Counted from the first letter of the stretch, positions 49,895 to 60,822 are shown. The stretch is 64,000 nt of DNA from Bacteroidales bacterium (GCA_011045955.1 DSBV01000109.1:1-64000); one strand, 5' to 3'. The notes: a model not told the origin generated them from the letters alone. Numbers and translations: made by a program.

Positions 49895-50215
49895 GGCATC
49901 TGCAAATTCCCTATTAGGAACTGAATTGCAATTTCAGCCGATTTGGCATGTATTAAGTTTGGTGTACGCTCATCGCCCACTTGTTGCTCAATGTAATCAG
50001 GGTATTATCCACAAGCAAGAAAGCATTTTCTACTGTTGTGGCACTCATACGGATACACCTGGTAAGCCATTTAGACCTGATGTGGGTAGTAACCGAGGGT
50101 AGGCGTGCCTATACCAAGCGCAGGACAAGCCGCAACAAGAGCTCTTCAGCCATACAAATGTCCCTCTTTTGAGGGGGGTAGGTTTTATTAAAACGAAAAA
50201 CTGATTTGTAAATCA

Positions 50216-51063
50216 TTGAATATGAATAATATAAAAACAAAACCGACAATTATTGAGTTTTGTCGGTTGATAGTGAAAAATATTATTGGATATAGAGTGT
50301 ACAGGGCAAACGATCCTTCGCGTGAGTTCATTGCTGTTTCTGGACATATTCATCCCGACACAATGTTTTTCGATTCCATTTCGCTCAATACCTTGTCGCA
50401 GAATATATACTATCGGGTATCAGCAGTTAATAGCCGTTATCAGTATTCGGTACAGTAGCCAATTCTAAGGTTGTGCCGTCCCGATTCTAATTCGCCCGCC
50501 CCGGCTGTTATCTACGATTTTTTAGTTCCCGAAAAGTCGGTAACCCTCAATTGGCATTGCAGCCCAAGCTCCGATGTGGCGATACAACGTATTCTGCGTC
50601 GAACCGAAAGCGATTCGCAATGGTTTGTGATCGATAGCTTGAAACCAGGCGTTGGGAAATATGTCGAATTGAAGGTTGTTCCCAAAACAACCTACTACTA
50701 CTCGCTGGTAAGTGTCGATAGTTCCGGGAATATTTCCAAAATGGCCAGTTCCATATCGGCACGGCCATACTACACCAGTAAACGTGAATCGGTTAAGCAG
50801 TTTACTGCCAAGTATAATAGGAAAAGTAATTCGGTAACGCTAAATTAGCAATACACTGAAAACCAGTCAAGTGGTTACTGGTTTGTGTTTTACAGAAAAA
50901 CCAACAATAACGATTTTATTGAGCTGAAAGGCCTTAAACCGGATATTAATGAGTTTGTGGATTCATCACCGCAAAAGGTTTAAATACCTATGGTATTTTT
51001 ATAATGACTGCCGATGGAGAGCAATCGGAAATGGTTACTCAAAAGATTGATGTTACTGAGTAA
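50216..51063 (+). pseudogene. Degraded fibronectin type III-like repeat protein
   Basis: Successive fragments (YRVYRANDPS..., ...TYYYSLVSVDSSGNIS..., WFVFYRKTNNNDFIELKGLKP) separated by stops/frameshifts. Confidence 0.7.
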
Positions 51064-51070
51064 AAGTATT

Positions 51071-51093
51071 AAGCCCTGCAAAAAGCAGGGCTT
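51071..51093. terminator. Bidirectional terminator
   Basis: AAGCCCTGCAAAAAGCAGGGCTT. Confidence 0.75.
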
Positions 51094-51120
51094 TTATTCA
51101 ATTTCTTTGATTTTAACACC

Positions 51121-51969
51121 TTATATCAAACCAATTTTTACTCTGGCCCAGCTGCTTGCCATCAGCAACATTTTTTTTGTGTTGCTTATTCGGTAGCGTT
51201 TACCAAGGAGTTTGGGTGGAGAAATTTGTTTTATCTTACTAAAAAGCGATAGGTAGTAACGGTAAGCTACAAAAACTCCCAGTTTATATTTGTCCTCCAA
51301 CATTTTAATGCCTTCAAGTGCAGCATCAAAATCCGATTGGATATCGGCTTCAATTTGTAGTTTTTGTTCCAGAGTAAAGTTGTTGAAATCGACATTCGGA
51401 AAGTAAACCCTGCCCAGATCGTAGAAGTCCTCACTTATATCACGTAAAAAGTTAATTTTTTGGAATGCTGTCCCCAGCCTTCGTGCTGGTTGGTAAAGTT
51501 TTTCATACATAACCTGATTGCCTCGGCAAAAAACTTTGAGACACATTAGTCCAACCACTTCGGCCGAACCGTAAATGTATTCGCCTATCTTATCCTTATC
51601 GTATGTTGTTGGGTCAAGGTCCATTTCCATGCTATGCAGAAAGGCATCTATTAGGTGCCTATCGATGTTGTACTGGTTAGCCACAAGCTGAAAGCTTTGC
51701 AGTATTGGATTCAGGGAGATACCCTCTTCAATGGCTTTATAGGTATCTGTTTTAAATCGGGCAAGTAGCTCAGGCTTATTGAATTGATGAAATGAGTCCA
51801 CAATTTCATCGGCAAAGCGCACAAACCCGTAAATGGCATAAATGGCATCGCGGGTAGGCTTATCGAAAAGGCGTGTTCCTAAAGAAAAACTTGTGCTGTA
51901 GCGGTTAGTTGTAATCCTGCTACACTCCATGCATACATTATTATAAAGTTCGATTCTATCGCTTATCAT
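51121..51969 (-). CDS. crtB: Phytoene/squalene synthase family protein
   Basis: YGFVRFADEIVDS; YCRGNQVMYE-like region; AFQKINFLRDISEDFYDLGRVYFP. Confidence 0.92.
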   Translation of the reverse strand: MISDRIELYNNVCMECSRITTNRYSTSFSLGTRLFDKPTRDAIYAIYGFVRFADEIVDSFHQFNKPELLARFKTDTYKAIEEGISLNPILQSFQLVANQYNIDRHLIDAFLHSMEMDLDPTTYDKDKIGEYIYGSAEVVGLMCLKVFCRGNQVMYEKLYQPARRLGTAFQKINFLRDISEDFYDLGRVYFPNVDFNNFTLEQKLQIEADIQSDFDAALEGIKMLEDKYKLGVFVAYRYYLSLFSKIKQISPPKLLGKRYRISNTKKMLLMASSWARVKIGLI

Positions 51970-53437
51970 ATCGTTTTACAATTTGCTCGGTGGTTAACTT
52001 TGAACTTACAACAGCCATTGGCAAGCCCGTTCCTGGAATAGTGCTCGATCCCACATAAAACAGATTTTTAAATTTCTCGTCGGTGTTATGGGGGCGCATG
52101 TAGGCTATCTGATTCAAGTCGTGGGCAAGACCAAGCCCACTGCCCTTGTACAGGTTAAACATTTTTTGCCAGTGGGTAGGGTTGTAAATTATATGGGTGT
52201 CGAGGTTACTGGCAATGTCGTAATCGACCCTCTCCGAAAGGTCGGCTATAATATTATCGGCCAGCTCATGGCTATCGGTCCAATCGGGTTTGTAGCGTAA
52301 ATCGGGAACAGGACAAAGTATGAAAAGGCTCTCGCTGCCTTGTGGGGCAAATTCAGGGTTGGCTCTGGAAGGAACGTTAACGTAGTAGTAGGGTTTTTGA
52401 AGGCTTACCTGATTCTTAAAGATTTTGGAACTATACTCCTTAAAGTTAGTCCCCAAAAAATAATTGTGAACACTCAAACCATCAATCTTTCCTTTTACTC
52501 CTAAGTAAACTGTAAATGGAGCAAGAGTCCATTTCATTTTATCGAGTTTAGGCTCGCTAAAAGCTTTGCGTTTAAGAATAGCGCCTCTAAACCAGGCTGC
52601 ATCGGCATTTATAACAAAGATGTCGGCACTCCAAAGGTTTCCGTTTTGGTCTATCACATCGGTTACCTGTCCATTGTGGAATTTAACATCAACAATCTCA
52701 GTGTTGTAATGGAATTTTACCCCACGCATTGAGAGAATGTCAACCATGCCATCAACAATACTATACATACCGCCACGCACGTTGTGGTAGCCATCATGTT
52801 TGAGTTCTGTGTAGGTTAGTAAGGAGTAAACTGCAGGTGTATCGAACGGAGTGGCTCCTAAAAAGAATGCTACTAGCGAGAATATCACCTTAACCTCGTA
52901 GCTGGTAAACCTTCGGTTAAGCTCATCCCACATCGTTTTAACCATCAACGGGGCATGACCCCAGGGCACTGAGGCCAATCCCAATGCGTAGGAAAGCAGG
53001 CTGTTGAAGTTGCGCCGAATAATTCGGTTTTCCACATCATGGAAAAGTTTGCCTGTTTTTTCCAGGTATCGGTACATCTTCTCGGCAAATTCATCCTCAA
53101 TGCCTTCGAACTCTTGCGCAAGCTTATCGACGTCCTTATGTATGGTAAAATATCTTTTTGAATTGCTGAAGTTGACCTTGTAAAGCGGGTCGAGTTCATA
53201 AAACTCGAATGGCTTATCTATGCCACAGAAATCAATTAGCTCTTTGAACTCGTAACTCATGGAGAAAAAGGTTGGGGCCATATCCCATGTATAGCCACTG
53301 TGTTGCAGCTTATTCAAACGGCCACCGGGTTGATGAAACTTCTCAACCATTTCCACCTCAAAACCCAATGTAGTGAGCCTTAGTGCAGTTGATAATCCAC
53401 CAAGACCCGTCCCAACAATAACAACTTTCTTTGCCAT
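51956..53437 (-). CDS. crtI: Phytoene desaturase
   Basis: VVIVGTGLGGLSTALRL; C-terminal FYVGSSTIPGTGLPMAVVSSKL. Confidence 0.93.
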   Translation of the reverse strand: MAKKVVIVGTGLGGLSTALRLTTLGFEVEMVEKFHQPGGRLNKLQHSGYTWDMAPTFFSMSYEFKELIDFCGIDKPFEFYELDPLYKVNFSNSKRYFTIHKDVDKLAQEFEGIEDEFAEKMYRYLEKTGKLFHDVENRIIRRNFNSLLSYALGLASVPWGHAPLMVKTMWDELNRRFTSYEVKVIFSLVAFFLGATPFDTPAVYSLLTYTELKHDGYHNVRGGMYSIVDGMVDILSMRGVKFHYNTEIVDVKFHNGQVTDVIDQNGNLWSADIFVINADAAWFRGAILKRKAFSEPKLDKMKWTLAPFTVYLGVKGKIDGLSVHNYFLGTNFKEYSSKIFKNQVSLQKPYYYVNVPSRANPEFAPQGSESLFILCPVPDLRYKPDWTDSHELADNIIADLSERVDYDIASNLDTHIIYNPTHWQKMFNLYKGSGLGLAHDLNQIAYMRPHNTDEKFKNLFYVGSSTIPGTGLPMAVVSSKLTTEQIVKRYDKR

Positions 53438-53544
53438 AAGTACTTATTAACTATTTAAAACAGATTAACACTCATTAAATATACAATTTTAATTAAATTT
53501 ACCATGAGTAATAACCAAAAAATTCCTTATTTTGTTTAGAAAAT

Positions 53545-54999
53545 ATGCAAATGATTTCAACAATTGGGGCAGGAATTGGCGGAATAGCCTCCGCTGTCAG
53601 GTTAGCCCGAAAGGGCTACCAAGTAAGGGTTTTCGAGCAACAGGGTAAACCCGGGGGTAAGCTCAATGAGTTAAGGGTAAATGGTTTCAGGTTCGATGCC
53701 GGCCCCTCGTTATTCACTTTGCCCCAGCTGGTTGACGAACTCCTTGCTGGCTCTAATACTTCGGCACTTAGCTACCAAAAACTAGAGCTCATTACCCGTT
53801 ACTTTTACCCCGATGGCACTATTCTTAATGCCTGGGCCGAACCCGAACGATTTGCTGAAGAGGTTGCTGATAAGTTAAACGATAAGCGCACCGATGTGCT
53901 GCGTTACCTCAAGGAGAGTAGGGAACTATACGAGCTTACAGCCAACACCTTTGTGTACAGCCCTTTCCCACAGCTAAAAAATTTTTTCACGCTGCAATCG
54001 CTCAAACTTGCCATGAATCCTAAAAAACTCAAGGCGTTTGAAACCATGCATGAGGTGAACTGTAAGTTTTTTACCGATTTCCGTACCATCCAGTTTTTCG
54101 ATAGGTATGCCACTTACAACGGCTCAAACCCATACCTTGCCCCCGGTACCCTTACCATGATACCCCATCTGGAGCATAACATTGGAGCATACTTCCCTAA
54201 TGCTGGGATGTATGCCATAACAACCGAGCTGGTTCGAATAGCAGAGGGCTTGGGTGTTGAGTTTGTTTATAATGCTCATGTTGATAAAATTGATATCCGA
54301 AATGGCCGTGTAGTGGGCATAAAGGTTAATGGAAGTGGTGTTGAAAGCAGCTATGTGGTAAATAACACCGATATTTTCACGGCATACCAAACCTTGTTGA
54401 ACGAAGTACCCTTGACCTCAAGACTGGCTGTCCAGCAGCCTTCGTCTTCGGCTTTAATCTTTTACTTTGGCGTTAAGGGATCCCACCCTCAACTCGACGT
54501 TCATAACATCCTGTTTACTTCCGATTACTTTTCGGAGTTTAAAGCTATGGAACAAGGCTTAATTTCCGATGACCCTACCGTTTACATTTTTATCACGTCA
54601 AAACGTATTATCACCGATGCCCCCGATGGGCACGAGAACTGGTTTGTGATGATAAATGTTCCGCCAAATACCGGTCAGAACTGGGAAGAGCTTAGGCTTA
54701 AAGCTCGTGAGGCTATACTGGCCAAGGTGAAGCGTATGGTGGGTATCGACCTTGCCAATTTGGTTGTTGCGGAGGAGTATCTCGACCCTCTAAGAATTGA
54801 GCATCGCACTGGGTCGTTCCGTGGTTCGCTTTACGGAATTAGCTCAAATAACCGGATGGCTGCATTTAACCGCCACCCCAATCGCAGCAAAAATGTGAAA
54901 GGCCTTTACTTTGTTGGCGGAAGCGTTCATCCGGGTGGTGGAATACCCCTTTGCCTGGCTTCGGCCAAAATAGTGGATAACTACTTCAAAACCCTTTAG
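53545..54999 (+). CDS. Second CrtI-type carotenoid desaturase (CrtD-like)
   Basis: GAGIGGIASAVRLARKGYQVRVFEQQGKPGGKLNEL; LYFVGGSVHPGGGIPLCLASAKI. Confidence 0.88.
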   Translation: MQMISTIGAGIGGIASAVRLARKGYQVRVFEQQGKPGGKLNELRVNGFRFDAGPSLFTLPQLVDELLAGSNTSALSYQKLELITRYFYPDGTILNAWAEPERFAEEVADKLNDKRTDVLRYLKESRELYELTANTFVYSPFPQLKNFFTLQSLKLAMNPKKLKAFETMHEVNCKFFTDFRTIQFFDRYATYNGSNPYLAPGTLTMIPHLEHNIGAYFPNAGMYAITTELVRIAEGLGVEFVYNAHVDKIDIRNGRVVGIKVNGSGVESSYVVNNTDIFTAYQTLLNEVPLTSRLAVQQPSSSALIFYFGVKGSHPQLDVHNILFTSDYFSEFKAMEQGLISDDPTVYIFITSKRIITDAPDGHENWFVMINVPPNTGQNWEELRLKAREAILAKVKRMVGIDLANLVVAEEYLDPLRIEHRTGSFRGSLYGISSNNRMAAFNRHPNRSKNVKGLYFVGGSVHPGGGIPLCLASAKIVDNYFKTL

Positions 55000-55000
55000 C

Positions 55001-55639
55001 ATGGAACAGTTAACTAAGTATTTTAGAGTGCTAATTCCCATAGCCTACCTGATAGGTGTGGCTGGTATATCAGTAAAAATTGATAGTCCTCAATATTTTA
55101 GGGTTACCACTTTTTTTGTCCCTCTGTCGTTTTTGATGCTGATACTTTTTCATAAGCCAAACAGCAGGAGGTTCTGGCTAATTATGGGTTTGATTGGTAT
55201 TATGGGTTTTTCAATTGAAGCCATTGGAACCAATACTGGGGTTATATTTGGTCGATACACCTATGGCGCTTCATTGGGCCCTAGCTTATTTGGCACACCT
55301 TTTAACATGGCCATTAACTGGATGATGCTTGTTTACCTTGTTGCATTTGTTTTGCAGCGCTGGAATACCAGCCTTGCCCTAAAGTCGGTTGCATCGGCAA
55401 TTATTCTAACCGTATTTGACTGGATACTTGAACCAGTGGCCATCAGGCTCGATATGTGGAGTTGGGATTGGGTAACGCCACCATTGCATAACTATATCGG
55501 CTGGTTTTTGTTCTCGCTTCTAGTGTTTGGAATCTTTTACAGGTTCTCACCCAAATTGTATAACCCGCTCGCTAATCTTTTTGCGCTGATGCATGGTTTG
55601 TTTTTTATCGCTTTAAACCTTATTTTTAGGTTGATTTAA
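55001..55639 (+). CDS. Carotenoid biosynthesis protein (CruF/DUF422-like)
   Basis: Multi-TM; IEAIGTNTGVIFGRYTYG; GTPFNMAINWMML; DWILEPVAIRLDMWSW. Confidence 0.88.
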   Translation: MEQLTKYFRVLIPIAYLIGVAGISVKIDSPQYFRVTTFFVPLSFLMLILFHKPNSRRFWLIMGLIGIMGFSIEAIGTNTGVIFGRYTYGASLGPSLFGTPFNMAINWMMLVYLVAFVLQRWNTSLALKSVASAIILTVFDWILEPVAIRLDMWSWDWVTPPLHNYIGWFLFSLLVFGIFYRFSPKLYNPLANLFALMHGLFFIALNLIFRLI

Positions 55640-55652
55640 AATTGGAGGCAAA

Positions 55653-56276
55653 GTGATTAAGCCGGCACATAACGCGTTGTACGAGAGGTTTTTCAATGCC
55701 TACTTCAACTACATTCTAAAACGAAATTTCAGGGAAATTCAAATTGAGGGTGAATTTATTCCCGATAATCGCTCAATTCTACTGGTGCCCAACCATTTTA
55801 GCTGGTGGGATGGTTTCTTTGCATGGAAATTGAACACCATGCTTCTTCACAAGAAGTTTTACCTGATGATGCTCGAAAGCCAACTTGCCAAGCACCGCTT
55901 TTTTGCCAAGCTGGGAGCGTTTTCCATTGCACCAACATCAAAGGGTATGCTGGAGAGCCTAAGGTTTGCCCACGAGATTATTAAGCAGCCCAACAACCTT
56001 TTGGTGTTTTACCCGCAAGGCAAACTCTACAGCCAACATCACATGGCACTTGAGTTTCAGAAAGGGATTGAGCGAATAGTGGAGCAAGCGGATAATTTCA
56101 GGCTGCTCATGTGTGCAAACCTTATCGATTACTACGCACACCCTAAACCATCGTTGACCATTTACCTGCAAGATTACGACCGGTTATCCGATTTTAATCC
56201 TATCCAGTTCCAGCTAACCTATAATCTTTTCCTAAAGCAGAGTATTCATAAGCAGGATAAAATACACAGGCAATGA
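55653..56276 (+). CDS. 1-acyl-glycerol-3-phosphate-type acyltransferase (PlsC-like)
   Basis: VPNHFSWWDGFF (H-x4-D); FYPQGKLYS. Confidence 0.8.
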   Translation: MIKPAHNALYERFFNAYFNYILKRNFREIQIEGEFIPDNRSILLVPNHFSWWDGFFAWKLNTMLLHKKFYLMMLESQLAKHRFFAKLGAFSIAPTSKGMLESLRFAHEIIKQPNNLLVFYPQGKLYSQHHMALEFQKGIERIVEQADNFRLLMCANLIDYYAHPKPSLTIYLQDYDRLSDFNPIQFQLTYNLFLKQSIHKQDKIHRQ

Positions 56277-57376
56277 TATTGTTTTATATGGTTTTATCCG
56301 TTGTGGTTTTTGCGTTTGTCCGGTTTTTAGTTGCGCTTTTCAACTACCTTACCCAGCCCTACCTGATTAAATACCCGTTAAAAACGCCCGATAGCGTTTC
56401 GGTACTTATCCCTGCCCGCAACGAGGAATCTAATATTAGGAATCTGCTTGCCGATTTACAGCAGCAAACCTACGGAGGAAATATCGAGGTAATTGTTTAT
56501 AACGATTCCTCAACCGATGCTACCGGACAGGTTGTTGAGGAATTTGTTAGGGTTGATAATCGCTTTCGACTGATAAACGGTAACGTATTGCCCGATGGCT
56601 GGTTAGGTAAAAACAATGCCTGTCATCAACTTGCCCTGCAAGCTAAGGGCAATTACCTACTTTTCCTTGATGCCGATGTTAGGGTACAGAAAGACTTTGT
56701 GGAGCAAACCCTTGCCTACATGCAGCACAAGAAACTTCATTTGCTATCGTTCTTTCCTTACCAGGTTTTGGGCTCATTTGGCGAGGCTATTACCGTTCCG
56801 GTTATGCAGTGGATTTTACTTTCGTTGCTGCCACTCAAATTGGTTATGTGGAGCCGCCACAGGTCGCTATCGGCTGCCAATGGCCAAATGATGATGTTTA
56901 AAGCCGAAACTTACAGAAAACATCGTTTTCATGAGATGTTCCGGAACAATCCCGTTGAGGATATTCTCATAGCCCGAACCGTTAAACGTTTTGGATACCA
57001 GATGGCTACATTGCTTGGTTTGCCCGGCGATATCCGCTGTAGGATGTATGTGAGCGGCAACGATGCCATTGAGGGTTTTTCGAAAAATGTTTGCGAATTT
57101 TTTGGGGGTGACCGTAAGGTAATGTTTGGTTATGCAACCATAACCACCCTAGGCCCCTTTGCGGTGCTGTTTTTTATGCCTTACCCTTTGATTTTTATTT
57201 ACTTTTTCTCGGTACTAATGGCTCGTATAATGATTGCCGACCTCTCGAAACAAAGTGTTTTAAAATCTGTTATACTTTTCCCCCTGCAGCAGATGTCGTT
57301 TATGCAGATGGTTGTTCGTTGGGAAAAAAATCGTAGGAATGGGACATTAATGTGGAAAGGGCGAAAAATAGTGTAG
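56273..57376 (+). CDS. Glycosyltransferase family 2 (CruC-like)
   Basis: VSVLIPARNEESNIRNLLADLQQQTY; LFLDADVRV. Confidence 0.85.
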   Translation: MILFYMVLSVVVFAFVRFLVALFNYLTQPYLIKYPLKTPDSVSVLIPARNEESNIRNLLADLQQQTYGGNIEVIVYNDSSTDATGQVVEEFVRVDNRFRLINGNVLPDGWLGKNNACHQLALQAKGNYLLFLDADVRVQKDFVEQTLAYMQHKKLHLLSFFPYQVLGSFGEAITVPVMQWILLSLLPLKLVMWSRHRSLSAANGQMMMFKAETYRKHRFHEMFRNNPVEDILIARTVKRFGYQMATLLGLPGDIRCRMYVSGNDAIEGFSKNVCEFFGGDRKVMFGYATITTLGPFAVLFFMPYPLIFIYFFSVLMARIMIADLSKQSVLKSVILFPLQQMSFMQMVVRWEKNRRNGTLMWKGRKIV

Positions 57377-57381
57377 CTGTT

Positions 57382-58119
57382 ATGATAAGATACTTAGTAT
57401 TACTTGTCGTTCTTACTCTTTCATCGTTTGGCCTGCAGGTGTATGGCAGTGCAGACGATTACGACCAATGCCTTTACATGGCCTTTGTATCGGGCAACAT
57501 GGCCGATTGGGAAAAGGTTTTGGATGAGTTCGAAGCATTAGCCACCAAAAGCCCAATCGCTGCAAACCGATTTAAGCTCTTGCATGCCCAGTACGGTTAC
57601 ATTGGATACTTACTGGGTGTAAACCAAACCGCAAAGGCAAAGCGGCTAATTGAGAAAGCCGAAAAGCAGGCCAATATTTTGGCTGGCATATCAACTTACC
57701 AATCTACAGCCAAGGCCATGCAGGCCGCCCTGCTGGCATACAGAATCTCAATAAGTCCCTACAAGGCGCCATTCCTGGGCCCTAAAAGTGCATCGCTAAT
57801 TGATGAGGCGCTGACGCTTAGCCCAACAAATTACTATGCGCTTATCGAAAAAGGCAATGCACGGCATTATGCCCCAGTAATTGTGGGAGGTAACCCCACC
57901 GAAGCGGTTGAACTTTACCGCAAAGCCATTGAGCTAATTGAAAAGGAATATCCAACCGGTAAACCCAAAACATGGTGGTATATCAACACCTATACACAAA
58001 TGGGGCTTGCAGCGCAAAAGGCCGGCAATAAAAACCTTGCCAAAAAAATTTACCAAACCATATTGACCATTGAGCCCAACTACCAGTGGGTAAAGGAGGA
58101 ATTGTTACCGAAAGTGTGA
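57382..58119 (+). CDS. TPR-like secreted protein
   Basis: Signal peptide, TPR-like repeats; start set at MIRYLVLL. Confidence 0.7.
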   Translation: MIRYLVLLVVLTLSSFGLQVYGSADDYDQCLYMAFVSGNMADWEKVLDEFEALATKSPIAANRFKLLHAQYGYIGYLLGVNQTAKAKRLIEKAEKQANILAGISTYQSTAKAMQAALLAYRISISPYKAPFLGPKSASLIDEALTLSPTNYYALIEKGNARHYAPVIVGGNPTEAVELYRKAIELIEKEYPTGKPKTWWYINTYTQMGLAAQKAGNKNLAKKIYQTILTIEPNYQWVKEELLPKV

Positions 58120-58209
58120 TTCAGAGCAGAGGTGAGAGTTAGATTTAATTTGGAATTGAACCCTCTGAGTACTGAAGCGTGAACCGTTGTTCGGGATAGA
58201 TAAAACTAA

Positions 58210-58371
58210 AATCCGTCAATTGAAAAAACTTTTGACGAACAGACAAACAAAATCTATCCATTCCAAAAGTTCGGAACGAAAGATTTTGATAAATTGAGAT
58301 TATCTCGATAAGTCAATAGAAACAAGGTGTGTATATATTTTTGTGTTTCTAGTGTCTAATCTTGGGTTTAT
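58210..58371. ncRNA. Candidate structured non-coding element, copy B
   Basis: CGTCAA/TTGACG, GAGATTA/TAATCTT, TAGAAACA/TGTTTCTA; co-linear with copy A at 20939-21100. Confidence 0.5.
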
Positions 58372-58599
58372 AATTTGCACCATTTAAAACTTAAGTGTAA
58401 GTGTTTGTGTATAAATTTCATAATGTGTATTCAAGGGAGAATGCCATAAAGATATAACTATTTTAACAGTTTATGAATATTAGTAACAATATCTTTTCAT
58501 ACGTATGCAAGTAAACGATTTCAAAAAATAGTTTATAGGATTTGTTGTTTTTAATTTGTTTTATTATTTTTTGGGATTGTTAAACTTAAAATAAGCACG

Positions 58600-60822
58600 A
58601 TGAGAAGGGTTGTATTGATTGGAAACTTTCCTCCACGTAAATGTGGCATTGCTACTTTTACTCGCGATTTATACCAAGGTTTACTTCAAAACAAGGTAGA
58701 TGTTGCCGTTATTGCCATGAACGATGGTTTGGAACATTACTCATACCCCGATGTTGTAGTTTTTGAAATAAACCAAAACCATTTGGCATCGTACCTTGAT
58801 GCTGCTTACTACGTAAACCAACATCAATTCGATGCTGTAATATTGCAGCATGAATTTGGCATTTTTGGTGGTAAAGATGGTTCACACATTTTGCAACTGC
58901 TGAAAAGAATAAAAGTGCCTATTATTACAACCCTACACACCATTCTGGATAATCCAACAGATAGCCAAAAGGAAATAATTTTAGAACTTACTGAGTTGTC
59001 TGATCTGTTGGTAAGCATGTCGGAAAAGGGTATACAGTTTTTAAATAAAATATATGATATTCCTATTTCGAAATTGCAACTTATACACCATGGCTTACAC
59101 GAAATTGAGCTTAATGGACTTAAGCAAAAGAAAAGATTAAAGCTAAATAACCATATCGTTTTAATGACTTTTGGTCTCTTGTCAAGAAATAAGTCGATTG
59201 AGGTTGTTATTGATGCGTTACCACAAGTAGTAAAAAAGTATGATAATGTGAAATACCTTGTTTTAGGGGCTACCCATCCGCATGTACTAAAGCACGATGG
59301 GGAGGAATACAGGTACATGCTCAGAAGCAAGGTAAATGAGTTGGGACTTCAGGGTCATGTTGAATTTATAAATCGTTATATCAGCAACGATGAACTTTTC
59401 GAATATCTGAGTGCTTGCGACATTTACGTTATACCATATTCCAACGAAAAACAAATTACCTCAGGAACCCTCATTTATGCCATGGGGGCAAAAAATGCTA
59501 TTGTTTCAACTCCTTTTTGGCATGCTAAAGAAATATTAGTTGATAATAGGGGTAAACTGTTTGATTTTAACAATTCTGAACAGCTAAGCCAAATACTCGT
59601 TGAACTAATTGAAAATCCTGCAAAACGAAAATTATTAGCCGAGAATGCATTCAACTTTGCGCGAAATCTTTACTGGCCTAAAATTGCGCGAAAATACCTA
59701 CAACTTATTGACAAAATACTGGAAGAAGGTGCCGTTAGAGAGATAGCAATAAAAACTGGAGAAGACTTACTGAGCGATCTTCCTTCAGTAAAGCTCGATC
59801 AACTTATTCGGTTAACCGATGAAACAGGCATTATACAACACGCTCGTTTTTGTATTCCAAATCGCCAGCACGGCTATTGCCTTGATGACAACGCGCGGGC
59901 ACTGAGATTGATAGTTATGCTTCAAAATTATAGCCAGCATACACACGAACTTCACCGTCTTATCGATATTTACCTGTCTTTCATCGATTATGCTTATAAT
60001 CCTGCTACCAAACGATTCCGGAATTTTATGAGCTATGACCGGCGCTGGTTGGAGGATGTAGGATCAGAAGATAGCCAGGGTCGCACAACCTGGGCTTTGG
60101 GATATTCTGTTTCACACTTGAAAAAAGCTATTTACTCACACCACGTTAGCTATTTGTTCGAAAAAGCCCTCGAAATAGTTCCGCATCTTAACTATCCACG
60201 AAGCATTGCTTATGCCATTCTAGGTTTAACTGAATATCTGAAAGTGAAAAATGATCAGAACGTTTTTTCGCTGATGAAAAGTAAGGTTGATCAGCTTTCA
60301 AGTTTTTTTTCTGAATCTATAAACAATCCCCATTGGCCCTGGTACGAAAACATTGTTACCTATGCCAATGCAAGAATACCTCAGGCATTAATAGCATCGG
60401 GTAGAATTTTAAATGATAAATCTTTGATTCAGATGGGGGTAAAGTTAATCGACTGGCTGGTTGATAAACAGTTTCAAAACAGCGTTTTCGTTCCGATAGG
60501 CAATATGGGGTGGCTAACACCCGATGGCATTTCTCAATTCGACCAACAACCCATTGAGGCGCATGGAATGCTTGATGCCTGTTTAGAGGCTGAGGATTAT
60601 TTCAATAATCAAAAGTATGAAGCTATTGCCCTAAGTGTGTTTGCATGGTTCACAGGTAGAAATTTTTCAAAACAAAATATTTGTGATTACTCAACGGGTG
60701 GTTGCTTCGACGGTTTAAGTAATAAAGGCGTAAACCTAAATCAAGGTGCCGAGTCAACTTTATCCTGGATGATGTCATTGGTTAAACTAACAAACTACTT
60801 GGAGAACAAGAAAAAAAGATAG
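58600..60822 (+). CDS. Family 4 glycosyltransferase with C-terminal alpha-barrel-like domain
   Basis: IGNFPPRKCGIATFTRDLYQGL; IIYVIPYSNEKQITSGTL-like GT4 motif; long C-terminal extension (YCLDDNARALRL). Confidence 0.85.
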   Translation: MRRVVLIGNFPPRKCGIATFTRDLYQGLLQNKVDVAVIAMNDGLEHYSYPDVVVFEINQNHLASYLDAAYYVNQHQFDAVILQHEFGIFGGKDGSHILQLLKRIKVPIITTLHTILDNPTDSQKEIILELTELSDLLVSMSEKGIQFLNKIYDIPISKLQLIHHGLHEIELNGLKQKKRLKLNNHIVLMTFGLLSRNKSIEVVIDALPQVVKKYDNVKYLVLGATHPHVLKHDGEEYRYMLRSKVNELGLQGHVEFINRYISNDELFEYLSACDIYVIPYSNEKQITSGTLIYAMGAKNAIVSTPFWHAKEILVDNRGKLFDFNNSEQLSQILVELIENPAKRKLLAENAFNFARNLYWPKIARKYLQLIDKILEEGAVREIAIKTGEDLLSDLPSVKLDQLIRLTDETGIIQHARFCIPNRQHGYCLDDNARALRLIVMLQNYSQHTHELHRLIDIYLSFIDYAYNPATKRFRNFMSYDRRWLEDVGSEDSQGRTTWALGYSVSHLKKAIYSHHVSYLFEKALEIVPHLNYPRSIAYAILGLTEYLKVKNDQNVFSLMKSKVDQLSSFFSESINNPHWPWYENIVTYANARIPQALIASGRILNDKSLIQMGVKLIDWLVDKQFQNSVFVPIGNMGWLTPDGISQFDQQPIEAHGMLDACLEAEDYFNNQKYEAIALSVFAWFTGRNFSKQNICDYSTGGCFDGLSNKGVNLNQGAESTLSWMMSLVKLTNYLENKKKR

